A stretch of DNA of 14,257 bases from DASZZY01 sp036260395 (GTDB taxonomy: Bacteria; Actinomycetota; UBA4738; CALAEC01), in the NCBI GenBank assembly GCA_036260395.1, contig DASZZY010000152.1, positions 1 through 14,257 on the forward strand, in the 5' to 3' direction. The notes beneath the pieces were generated by a model. It was not told the DNA's origin. It saw only the letters and a list, made by a program, of their open reading frames with translations, and ran no database searches. A program made the translations under genes and the position numbers. Shown here in pieces: positions 5,961-12,748 of this stretch (the stretch's first letter is position 1; each line of letters starts with the position of its first letter).

Positions 5961-7181
5961 CTACCGCTCGAGCGAGCGGAACACCTGGACCCGGACCTGC
6001 TCCCCGGGCGCCAGGGCCGTGTCCCCGGGCGGGACGAACACCAGGCCGTTGGCCCGGACCAGCGCGCCGAGGCCCGCGGCGCCCATCGGCGTGGCGTGCC
6101 ACGCGCCGTCGCGGTGGGCGACCCGCGCCGGCACGGCGAGGGTCACGCCGGACGGCCCGGTGATCCCCTCGTCGAGCACCGCGCGGACCTCGGGCCGCTG
6201 GACGTCGCGCCGGCCCATGGTCTTGAGGATCGCCGGACGAACGAACGTCTCGAAGCCGACGAACGCCGCCACCGGCTCCCCGGGGAGCGTGAAGAACGGC
6301 CGGCCGTCGACGATGCCGAACCCGACCGTGCCTCCGGGATGCATCGCGGTGCGGTACGTCGTGACCTCGCCGAGGCCGCTCAGGACCACGGACATCGCGT
6401 CGCCCTCGTCCGTCAGCACGTCGCCGGCGCAGATGAAGGCGTCGGCCCGGGAGAGGTCGGAGAGCAGGACCTCGCGGAGCTGTCCGGCGACGTCCTGGAC
6501 GATGGGGATCCGGTACGGCACCGCGCCGACCTCGCGGAGGCCGGCGATGAGCGCGTAGGAGATCGCGTCCCGGACCTGCCCGAACACCGCGGGACGGCCG
6601 GGCTCCACAAGCGTCGGCCCCGCCGCCACGACGGAGACCCGCAGGTGCGGGAAGACCAGCACGGTCCCGTGGCCCGCGGTGGCCAGCAGGCCCAGCTCCG
6701 GCGCGGAGAGGCGGCGGCCGGCCGGGACGAGCACCGAGCCCGCGCGGAGGTCCTCGCCGGCGGGCCGGACGTGGGCCCGTGGCTCCACCGGCGAGCTCAC
6801 CGTGGCCGTGTCGGCGTCGGCCTCGGCCTGCTCCAGCGGGACGACGGAGTCGGCGCCGGCCGGCATGGGGGCGCCGGCGGCGATCCGGACGGCCTCCCCC
6901 CACCCCACCGTGGCCTCCGGCGCACGTCCCGAGAGCGCCCATCCCGCCACCCGGAGGGCCACCGGCGCATCGGCGGTGGCGGCGTGGATATCGGCGGCCC
7001 GGACCGCGAACCCGTCCACGAGCGCGGCCGAGAACGGCGGGATGTCGTACTCGGTGACGACCTCGCGGGCGAGCACGCACCCGTGCGTCTCGGCCAGCGG
7101 GAGCTCGATCGGCTGGAGGGTCGGGACATCCGCCAGGATCCGGCGGCGCCCCTCATCGAGCGAGAGCGGCGCGGTCTCCAC
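5961..7181 (-). CDS. MoeA/gephyrin-E-like protein, probably Glp-type
   Basis: A 406-aa protein with the full MoeA fold order. MoeA normally inserts molybdate into adenylylated molybdopterin. Family stretches present are MPAGADSVVPLE (107-118), VRPAGEDLRAGSVLVPAG (138-155) and LPGEPVAAFVGFETFVRP (299-316). Catalytic signatures are altered: the expected FDNSAMDGYA reads FSAALVDGFA (50-59), STGDEL reads AAGPTL (186-191), and TSGGVSVGD reads CAGDVLTDEGD (251-261). It may therefore not act in cofactor synthesis. With galU upstream and a GlpR-like gene downstream it fits Glp, the gephyrin-like protein that couples FtsZ to a membrane receptor. I prefer GTG 7181 because TAGGAT ends 7 nt upstream; ATG 7190 overlaps that hexamer. 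The fold is sure; the role is inferred. Confidence 0.85.
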   Translation of the reverse strand: METAPLSLDEGRRRILADVPTLQPIELPLAETHGCVLAREVVTEYDIPPFSAALVDGFAVRAADIHAATADAPVALRVAGWALSGRAPEATVGWGEAVRIAAGAPMPAGADSVVPLEQAEADADTATVSSPVEPRAHVRPAGEDLRAGSVLVPAGRRLSAPELGLLATAGHGTVLVFPHLRVSVVAAGPTLVEPGRPAVFGQVRDAISYALIAGLREVGAVPYRIPIVQDVAGQLREVLLSDLSRADAFICAGDVLTDEGDAMSVVLSGLGEVTTYRTAMHPGGTVGFGIVDGRPFFTLPGEPVAAFVGFETFVRPAILKTMGRRDVQRPEVRAVLDEGITGPSGVTLAVPARVAHRDGAWHATPMGAAGLGALVRANGLVFVPPGDTALAPGEQVRVQVFRSLER

Positions 7182-7188
7182 ACCCCTC

Positions 7189-7194
7189 ATCCTA
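7189..7194 (-). promoter_or_regulatory. -10 hexamer, leaderless layout, MoeA-like gene
   Basis: On the minus strand TAGGAT ends 7 nt before GTG 7181. It lies in the 42-nt gap after galU, where no RBS serves the alternative ATG 7190. The gene may also be reached by readthrough from galU. Confidence 0.45.
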
Positions 7195-7223
7195 TCGGCG
7201 AGGACGCCGCGGGCCGCGCAGGC

Positions 7224-8099
7224 TCAGAGCAGCTTCTTCCGCTGGACGAGGTCCGTGAGGAACTGCTGGAACTCGGGCCCCAGGTCCTCGCGGTCCGCGG
7301 CCAGCTCCACCGTGGCCCGGAGGTAATCGAGCTTCTTGCCGATGTCGTAGCGGCGGCCATCGAAGACGTAGGCGTATACCGCCTGGTCGCGGGCCAGCAG
7401 GCCGATGGCGTCGGTGAGCTGGACCTCGCCGCCGGCGTCGGGCGCCGTCTCGCGGATGGCGTCGAAGATCTCCGGCGTGAGGACATACCGGCCGATCGCC
7501 GCCAGGTTCGAGGGGGCCTCCTCCGGCGGGGGCTTCTCGACGATGTCGACCACCCGAGCCAGGTCGTCCTCCACGAACTCGGGGTGGACCGCGCCGTAGA
7601 GGTGGATGTCCTCGCGGCGGACCTCCTGGACGGCGATGACGCTCCGGCCGTACCGCTCGTAGACCTCGACCATCCGGCGCAGCAGCGGGTCCTCCGCGAC
7701 GACGATGTCGTCGCCTAGGAGCACGGCGAACGGCGCGCCGGCGACGTGCGGCTCGGCGGTGGCCACCGCAGAGCCGAGGCCGAGCGGGTCGCGCTGGCGG
7801 ATGTACTGGACCACCGCCATCTCGGTGATCTCCCGGACCTGCTTCAGCTCTTCGTACTTCCCGCCCTTCTCCAGGTAGTACTCGAGCTCGAACGATCGGT
7901 CGAAGTGGTCCTCGAGCGTCCGCTTCCCGCGGCCGGTCACGATGAGGATGTCGCGGATACCGGCGCGGACGGCCTCCTCGACCACGTACTGGATCGCCGG
8001 TTTGTCCACCACGGGCAGCATCTCCTTCGGCTGCGCCTTGGTGGCCGGCAGGAAGCGGGTGCCCAGCCCCGCGGCGGGGATGACCGCTTTCTTCACCAT
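7224..8099 (-). CDS. galU: UTP-glucose-1-phosphate uridylyltransferase
   Basis: Makes UDP-glucose from UTP and glucose 1-phosphate in the cytosol, feeding cell-wall and storage polysaccharides. At 291 aa it has the usual length. The nucleotidyltransferase motif AAGLGTRFLPATK (9-21) and KEMLPVVDKP follow the start directly. LLGDDIV, VVDIVEKP, IGRYVLTPEIF, GGEVQLTDAI and RRYDIGKKLDYLRA are all in place, so it looks fully active. ATG 8099 begins the family N-terminus; GTG 8096, the next codon, is an alternative. The RBS is weak (GGGGGG, 9 nt upstream). TACACT at 8129-8134 is a plausible -10 giving a leader of about 22 nt. It lies 77 nt after the diguanylate cyclase gene and leads the galU - MoeA-like - GlpR-like group. 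Confidence 0.95.
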   Translation of the reverse strand: MVKKAVIPAAGLGTRFLPATKAQPKEMLPVVDKPAIQYVVEEAVRAGIRDILIVTGRGKRTLEDHFDRSFELEYYLEKGGKYEELKQVREITEMAVVQYIRQRDPLGLGSAVATAEPHVAGAPFAVLLGDDIVVAEDPLLRRMVEVYERYGRSVIAVQEVRREDIHLYGAVHPEFVEDDLARVVDIVEKPPPEEAPSNLAAIGRYVLTPEIFDAIRETAPDAGGEVQLTDAIGLLARDQAVYAYVFDGRRYDIGKKLDYLRATVELAADREDLGPEFQQFLTDLVQRKKLL

Positions 8100-8128
8100 T
8101 CGCCCGAACCCCCCGTGACGGAGCCCAC

Positions 8129-8134
8129 AGTGTA
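8129..8134 (-). promoter_or_regulatory. Possible -10 of galU
   Basis: TACACT on the minus strand lies 29 nt upstream of ATG 8099 in the gap after the diguanylate cyclase gene. It is identical to the DUF983 hexamer. The -35 position (TTCCCC) is poor. Confidence 0.35.
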
Positions 8135-8176
8135 TTCCCGGCCCTTCCGGTGGGGAAGCCAGCGTCGGGCGCCGGA

Positions 8177-10084
8177 TCAGTCGTTGCGGGCGGTGGCCAC
8201 GCGGTCGCGGCCGCGGGCCTTGGCCCGGTACATCGCCGCGTCGGCGGCGCGGAGCAGGTCGTCGGTGGTCAGCCCGTCGCGGGGGTACGTGGAGGTCCCC
8301 ACGCTCACCGTGATCGACACCGGCGGGCCGGAGGGCCCCTCGAGCGGACGCTCGCGGACGGCCTCGCGGATCTTCTCCGCGACCACGCGGGCGCCGTCCT
8401 CGTCGGTCTCCGGCAGGATGATGACGAACTCCTCGCCGCCGTAGCGAGCCACGGTGTCGATGCGGCTCCGGATCTGGCCGCGGATCCGGCGCGTGACCTC
8501 CACCAGGACGTCGTCCCCGCGGCGGTGCCCGTACTCGTCGTTGATCCGCTTGAACCGGTCGAGGTCGAGGAGCAGCAGCGACAGCGGCCGGTCGAACCGC
8601 TGGGCCCGCTCCACCTCGCGGGTCAGCGTCAGCTGGAGCGAGCGGCGGTTCGCCACGCCCGTGAGGGAGTCGGTCACCGACAGCCGCTGGGCCTCCTCGT
8701 GGAGGAGGACGTTCTCGATGGCCACCGCGGCCTGGGCCGCCAGGGACTCGAGCGTCCGCGCGTCCTCCTCGTCGAACGGCTCCGGGACCGCACGGCCGTA
8801 CAGCGCCAGCACGCCGATGGCCTCGTCTCGGCCCACCAGCGGGACGGCGACCGCCGTGTCCGCCGGGGGCTCCTCGGGGGCCAGCTGGCTCGGCGGAAGG
8901 GCCGCCGGGACGCGGACCGGGCAGGCCGCGGCCGCCGCCCGGCCGGCGAGGCCCTGGCCGATCGGCAGGGCCGCCCCTGGCAGCGCGCGGTACCCGCGGG
9001 CCGCCTCGAGCCGGATCTCCGAGCCCCCGGTCATGAAGATGGCCCCGGCGCGCGCGCCGAGGGTCACCATCGCCGTTTCCAGCACGACCCGGAGCATGCC
9101 GCCCAGGTCGTGCGTCACCCGCAGGGCGGCGCCCAGCCGCTCGACGCCGCGGCGGAGCTCGTCGCGCGAGCCCTTCAGCTCGGCGATGTAGCTGCGCAGG
9201 TTGGCGGTCATCGAGTTGAACGCCTCGGCCAGGCGGGCGACGTCCCCCTGGCCGCCGGGTTCGATCGTCGTGTCGAGGTTGCCGGCGGCCACGGCACGCG
9301 CGCCGGCGGCCAGCCGCTCCAGAGGCCGCACGATTACCCCCGCCAGCGCACGCCCCAGCAAGACCGCCAGCGCCAGCCCGGCGGCGGCCACGATCCACAC
9401 CGCGCCGGAGCCGACCCCGGCCTCCGCCGGGGCCACAAGGACCACGGCCTGCCGGCCACCGCCCACCGGGACGGCGCGAGCCCGGGTGCCGTCCGGCAGC
9501 TCCACGGTGCCCTGGCCGGTCGGGACGGAGGAAAGCTCGGTGGTCGAGGCCAGCACGCGGCCGTCCTCGACGATCGAGACGCCCATGCCGGTGACGGTGG
9601 CGAACCGCTCCGCCATCTCGATGTCGGTGAACCACCCTCCCGTCACCACGAGCCGTCGCCCGCCGGCCACCACCGGGACCTGGCTCCGGAGCGCGCCCGT
9701 GGGCGGGGAGGCCGACGCCAGCTCCACCGCGTCCGGCGGCTCGACGCCCGGGTCGAACCGGGGATCGCTCACCGACGACGCCAGGACGCGCCCTCCCGGG
9801 CCGGTGATGACCAGGAAGTCGAGCCCGACGTCCTGGCGCAGGGGCGCGGGGTCCGCGGTGGGTCGGCGGCCGGCGTCGCGGGCGACGAGCGTGACCTCCC
9901 GCTCCGCCTGGCGCAGCCGCTCGCCCCACAGGGCCACGACAGCCCGGGCCGCGGACTCGAGCCTAGTATTGGTCCGGCGATCGACCTCGCCCGCCACCAG
10001 CCCGCGCAGGACGAACGCCGCCACGACGAGGGGAACCACCACGATGCCGACGAAGAACAGGGTGAGCCGTGCCCTCAACGTCAC
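8177..10084 (-). CDS. Membrane GAF-GGDEF diguanylate cyclase
   Basis: Predicted to make cyclic-di-GMP from two GTP at the membrane. Order over 635 aa: TM1 (about 6-27), an extracytoplasmic sensor region (about 30-225), TM2 (about 228-250), HAMP (about 250-305), GAF (about 325-470) and GGDEF (about 475-632). The catalytic domain has DLDRFKRINDEYGH from 507 and RYGGEEF with GGEEF at 549-553, so it should be active. The RxxD inhibitory site expected before GGEEF reads SRID, so product inhibition is probably missing. I prefer GTG 10084, with a GGAGG 9 nt upstream, over GTG 10111, which adds nine residues and has no RBS. It is divergent from the cyclo-ligase gene. The signal sensed is unknown. Confidence 0.9.
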   Translation of the reverse strand: MTLRARLTLFFVGIVVVPLVVAAFVLRGLVAGEVDRRTNTRLESAARAVVALWGERLRQAEREVTLVARDAGRRPTADPAPLRQDVGLDFLVITGPGGRVLASSVSDPRFDPGVEPPDAVELASASPPTGALRSQVPVVAGGRRLVVTGGWFTDIEMAERFATVTGMGVSIVEDGRVLASTTELSSVPTGQGTVELPDGTRARAVPVGGGRQAVVLVAPAEAGVGSGAVWIVAAAGLALAVLLGRALAGVIVRPLERLAAGARAVAAGNLDTTIEPGGQGDVARLAEAFNSMTANLRSYIAELKGSRDELRRGVERLGAALRVTHDLGGMLRVVLETAMVTLGARAGAIFMTGGSEIRLEAARGYRALPGAALPIGQGLAGRAAAAACPVRVPAALPPSQLAPEEPPADTAVAVPLVGRDEAIGVLALYGRAVPEPFDEEDARTLESLAAQAAVAIENVLLHEEAQRLSVTDSLTGVANRRSLQLTLTREVERAQRFDRPLSLLLLDLDRFKRINDEYGHRRGDDVLVEVTRRIRGQIRSRIDTVARYGGEEFVIILPETDEDGARVVAEKIREAVRERPLEGPSGPPVSITVSVGTSTYPRDGLTTDDLLRAADAAMYRAKARGRDRVATARND

Positions 10085-10201
10085 TCGGCCGATCCTCCGT
10101 GCACGCGGCACCGGCCCACGCCCACCGACGGGCGCGGGCTACCGCGGCTCCATGAGAGGTATCGGCAGGCGGCGCCACCGCCTTGAAGCCCCGCGGGCGG
10201 G

Positions 10202-10789
10202 ATGAGCGACAAGACCGAGCTCCGGCGCCGGATGCTGGCGCTCCGTGCGGCGATCCCGCCCTCCGACCGTCTCGGGATGGCGGCCTCCGTCGAGGAGCGC
10301 CTCTTCGCCCTCCCCGAGGTCGACCGCGCCCGCACCGTCATGCTGTTCTACTCCTTCGGCTCCGAGATCGAAACCGGCCCCATGGCTCGGCGGGTGCTGC
10401 GCGAGGGCAAGCGGCTGCTCCTGCCCTACCTGGAGGCCGGCGCCATGGAGGCCGCGGAGGTCCTGGCCCGCGACGAGCTCCTGCCCTCGGGGTACGGGCC
10501 GCGGGAGCCGGCCCGGCGGGTGGCGGTGGACCCGGCCACCGTGGCGGTGGTCGTGACGCCGGGGCTGGCGTTCGACCGCCGCGGCCACCGGCTGGGGTAC
10601 GGGGGCGGCCACTACGACCGGTTCCTCGAGCGGCTGGCCCCGCGGGCGGTCCGGGTTGGTATCGGCTTCTCGGCCCAGCTCGTGGACCGGATCCCCGACG
10701 AGCCGGGCGACCAGCGTCTGGACCTGGTGGTCACCGACCGCGAGGTCGTCGACCTCCGGAGCGGACGTTCCCGCTGGTCGGAGCGCTGA
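10202..10789 (+). CDS. 5-formyltetrahydrofolate cyclo-ligase
   Basis: Converts 5-formyltetrahydrofolate to 5,10-methenyltetrahydrofolate with ATP, returning the storage form to one-carbon metabolism. The 195-aa length is normal. The N-terminal basic segment (KTELRRRM), the folate-site stretch YSFGSEIET and the hallmark RLGYGGGHYDRFL (130-142), holding the phosphate/ATP loop, are all present. ATG 10202 fits the family N-terminus; GGGCGGG just before it is a poor RBS and no leaderless hexamer is seen, so its promoter is unclear. It precedes the FmdB-type gene by 30 nt, with the promoter of that gene in the gap. Confidence 0.93.
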   Translation: MSDKTELRRRMLALRAAIPPSDRLGMAASVEERLFALPEVDRARTVMLFYSFGSEIETGPMARRVLREGKRLLLPYLEAGAMEAAEVLARDELLPSGYGPREPARRVAVDPATVAVVVTPGLAFDRRGHRLGYGGGHYDRFLERLAPRAVRVGIGFSAQLVDRIPDEPGDQRLDLVVTDREVVDLRSGRSRWSER

Positions 10790-10806
10790 GGGACATCGGC
10801 GGCCCC

Positions 10807-10812
10807 TATAAT
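10807..10812 (+). promoter_or_regulatory. Consensus -10 (TATAAT), leaderless layout, FmdB-type gene
   Basis: A perfect TATAAT ends 7 nt before ATG 10820, inside a very GC-rich sequence. No RBS precedes the ATG. The -35 would overlap the stop of the cyclo-ligase gene and is not recognisable. It is the clearest leaderless promoter here and probably also drives the overlapping MTA phosphorylase gene. Confidence 0.7.
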
Positions 10813-10819
10813 CGATGCG

Positions 10820-11155
10820 ATGCCGACCTACGAGTACGCGTGCACGCGGTGCGGGACCCACGTGGAGGTCGTCCAGCGCTTCAACGACGACCCCCTGTCG
10901 GACTGCGGCGTCTGCGGTGGGCCGCTGCGCAAGGTGTTCCACCCGGCCGGCATCGTCTTCAAGGGCTCCGGGTTCTACGCCACGGATTCGCGGGGCTCGG
11001 AGTCGGCGAAGCCGAGCGACGGCGCCGCTGGGAAGGGCGCGGCGGTCGGGGGCGACGCCAAGGGCGGGGCCACGGCGGGAGCGAAGGAGGCGCCGGCCTC
11101 CGGCGCCGGCAAGGGCTCCGGCTCGGCCGGCTCCGCCAAGGAGAAGTCGGCCTGA
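10820..11155 (+). CDS. FmdB-family zinc-ribbon protein
   Basis: A 111-aa protein. Residues 1-50 are an FmdB-type zinc ribbon: MPTYEYACTRCG at the start, C8-x-x-C11 and C29-x-x-C32, followed by LRKVFHPAGIVFKGSGFYATD. The family is named after a putative regulator of formamidase genes, but its role in most bacteria is unknown. Residues 56-111 are a low-complexity tail of alanine, glycine, serine and lysine, common in actinobacterial members. The start has no RBS but TATAAT lies 7 nt upstream. The stop TGA overlaps the CTG start of the MTA phosphorylase gene (CTGA), so the two are translationally coupled. Confidence 0.9.
   Translation: MPTYEYACTRCGTHVEVVQRFNDDPLSDCGVCGGPLRKVFHPAGIVFKGSGFYATDSRGSESAKPSDGAAGKGAAVGGDAKGGATAGAKEAPASGAGKGSGSAGSAKEKSA
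11138..11143 (+). promoter_or_regulatory. RBS supporting a CTG start
   Basis: AAGGAG lies inside the end of the FmdB-type gene, 8 nt before CTG 11152. No ATG, GTG or TTG occurs in the matching frame nearby, so this RBS decides the unusual start. Confidence 0.65.
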
Positions 11156-11958
11156 CCCCTCGGGCGGAGATCGGCGTCTTCGGGGGCTCGGGGTTCTACT
11201 CCTTCCTCGAGGGCGTCGAGGAGGTGGCCGTCGAGACGCCGTACGGGGAGCCCTCGGGGCCCGTGGCGCTCGGCGAGGTCTCCGGTCGCCGGCTGGCGTT
11301 CATCCCCCGCCACGGCAAGAAGCACGAGTACCCGCCCCACCGGGTCCCCTACCGGGCCAACCTGTGGGCCATGAAGGAGCTTGGGGTCCAGCGGGTGATC
11401 GGCCCCTGCGCGGCCGGCTCGCTGCAGCCCCACGTCAAGCCGGGACACTTCGTGATCTGCGACCAGCTCGTCGACCGGACGTGGGGCCGCCCGGACACGT
11501 TCTACGACGGCCCGGAGACCACCCACATCGCGTGGGCCGACCCGTACTGCCCGACGATGCGCGGGGTCGCGGTGGACCAGGCCCGGGATCAAGGGATCGA
11601 CGTCCACGACCGCGGCACGGTGGTGGCCGTGCAGGGGCCGCGGTTCTCGACGCGCGCCGAGTCGGCCTGGTACCGGAGCCTGGGGTGGGAGGTCATCAAC
11701 ATGACCCAGTACCCGGAGTCGGTCCTGGCCCGCGAGCTGGAGCTCTGCTACCTCAACATCTCGCTGATCACCGACTACGACGTGGGCGTCGAGGGCGAGG
11801 ACGTGGAACCCGTCAGCCACGAGCTGGTCATCAAGGTCTTCACCGAGAACAACGCCAGGCTGCGTGACCTGCTGTTCCGCGTCGTCCCGGCGCTGCCGGC
11901 CGAGCGGGACTGCCCGTGCGCCACGGCCCTGGAGGGCGCGCGGTTCGAGGTCCACTGA
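11152..11958 (+). CDS. mtnP: S-methyl-5'-thioadenosine phosphorylase
   Basis: Splits methylthioadenosine with phosphate into adenine and methylthioribose 1-phosphate for methionine salvage. The 268-aa protein has the family-2 purine nucleoside phosphorylase layout: IGVFGGSGFY (7-16) at the phosphate site, RHGKKHEYPPHRVPYRAN from R53, GPCAAGSLQPHVKPGHF, then NMTQYPE (183-189) and TDYD (207-210) whose aspartates read adenine in MTA phosphorylase. Specificity for methylthioadenosine rather than other purine nucleosides is likely but not certain. The start seems to be CTG 11152: it overlaps the upstream TGA as CTGA, has AAGGAG 8 nt before it, and puts the glycine loop where expected. The frame upstream lies across the FmdB-type gene and is noise. 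Confidence 0.88.
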   Translation: MTPRAEIGVFGGSGFYSFLEGVEEVAVETPYGEPSGPVALGEVSGRRLAFIPRHGKKHEYPPHRVPYRANLWAMKELGVQRVIGPCAAGSLQPHVKPGHFVICDQLVDRTWGRPDTFYDGPETTHIAWADPYCPTMRGVAVDQARDQGIDVHDRGTVVAVQGPRFSTRAESAWYRSLGWEVINMTQYPESVLARELELCYLNISLITDYDVGVEGEDVEPVSHELVIKVFTENNARLRDLLFRVVPALPAERDCPCATALEGARFEVH

Positions 11959-11959
11959 T

Positions 11960-11974
11960 CCCCGCCCCGGGGGT
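11960..11974 (+). terminator. GC hairpin after the MTA phosphorylase gene
   Basis: CCCCG-CCC-CGGGG can fold directly after the stop codon. No T-run follows, so rho-independent termination is doubtful, though many high-GC actinobacterial terminators lack one. Confidence 0.25.
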
Positions 11975-12002
11975 CGCCCACAGGCGTGTCGGCGCCGGGC
12001 CG

Positions 12003-12008
12003 TAGACT
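12003..12008 (+). promoter_or_regulatory. -10 hexamer of SAF-domain gene
   Basis: TAGACT lies 42 nt before ATG 12051, giving a leader of about 35 nt that carries an AAAGGAG RBS. The 11 bases GTAGACTCGCG (12002-12012) recur exactly at the uppP promoter. Confidence 0.4.
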
Positions 12009-12050
12009 CGCGCCGTCCGTCGGAGCGTTCCTCCCCCGGAAAGGAGCGCC

Positions 12051-12692
12051 ATGCGTCGCCGTCCTCCCCGAGCGTCCCGCGCGCTCGTCGCCCTATCGCT
12101 GGCGGTGGCCGGCGGGGCCACCGTCGTCCTCCACGACCACCTCGAGCGGCTGACCGCCGCCGCCCTGCGCCCGGGGCCAGGCACGCCGGTGGTGGTCGCC
12201 ACCGCGGCCCTGCCCCGCGGGGCCACGCTGGGCCCGAAGGATCTCTCGACCCGGGAGCTCCCGGCCCGGTTCCGGCCGCCCGGCGCGCTGACCGCTCCCG
12301 AGCAGGCCGCCGGCCGGATCCTGGCGGCGGCGCTGGCCTCCGGCGAGGTCGTCACCTGGACCCGGCTGGCGCCGGTGGGCGGCCCGGTCGCCTCGATGGT
12401 GCCGGCGGGACTGCGCGCGGTCCCGGTCACGGCGCCGCTCCCGCCGGGAACCGTCGCGGAGGGCGACCGGGTGGACGTCCTGGCCACGTACGCCGGCGGA
12501 CGGACGTACACGGAGACCGTGATCCAGGCGGCCGAGGTCCTCCGAGTGTCGCCTCCCGCGGAGCAAGGCGGCGGGACGACGGTCCTGCTGCTGGTGGACC
12601 CCGAGGGCGCGGAACGGCTGGCATACGCCCGGGCGTTTGGCGACCTGGCGCTGTCGGTCGTCCCGCCCCCGGCCGTCGAGGGGGCCGAGTGA
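12051..12692 (+). CDS. SAF-domain protein, CpaB/RcpC-like
   Basis: A 213-aa protein with a basic N-terminus and a hydrophobic segment (about 10-27) serving as a membrane anchor or uncleaved signal, then a SAF domain (about 46-106, from VVVATAALPRGATLGPKDL) and a CpaB/RcpC-like second half containing EGDRVDVLATY (about 137-147). CpaB helps assemble Flp/tad pili, but single SAF proteins of this kind are common in actinobacteria without pilus genes, and none is seen here. The role is open. ATG 12051 has AAAGGAG 4 nt upstream. It follows the MTA phosphorylase gene by 92 nt and precedes uppP by 56 nt, each with its own promoter. Confidence 0.75.
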   Translation: MRRRPPRASRALVALSLAVAGGATVVLHDHLERLTAAALRPGPGTPVVVATAALPRGATLGPKDLSTRELPARFRPPGALTAPEQAAGRILAAALASGEVVTWTRLAPVGGPVASMVPAGLRAVPVTAPLPPGTVAEGDRVDVLATYAGGRTYTETVIQAAEVLRVSPPAEQGGGTTVLLLVDPEGAERLAYARAFGDLALSVVPPPAVEGAE

Positions 12693-12700
12693 CGGCCCGC

Positions 12701-12736
12701 GGGCGCCGCCGGTGCCGGGCGCCGCCGGCGCACCGG
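12701..12736 (+). terminator. Dyad and short tandem repeat between SAF gene and uppP
   Basis: CCGGTGC (12709-12715) and GCACCGG (12730-12736) are perfect 7-bp arms around a 14-nt loop. GGGCGCCGCCGG occurs twice (12701-12712 and 12717-12728). The right arm ends exactly at the TAGACT -10 of uppP. It may end SAF transcription, though no T-run follows, or act as an operator over the uppP -35 region. Confidence 0.35.
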
Positions 12737-12742
12737 TAGACT
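12737..12742 (+). promoter_or_regulatory. -10 hexamer, leaderless layout, uppP
   Basis: TAGACT ends 6 nt before ATG 12749 and no RBS is present. GTAGACTCGCG (12736-12746) is identical to 12002-12012. The -35 region is occupied by a GC-rich dyad. Confidence 0.55.
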
Positions 12743-12748
12743 CGCGGG

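Noticed and set aside
8144..8158. Terminator between the diguanylate cyclase gene and galU
   Set aside because: CTTCC and GGAAG can pair, but the stem has only 5 bp and there is no T-run.
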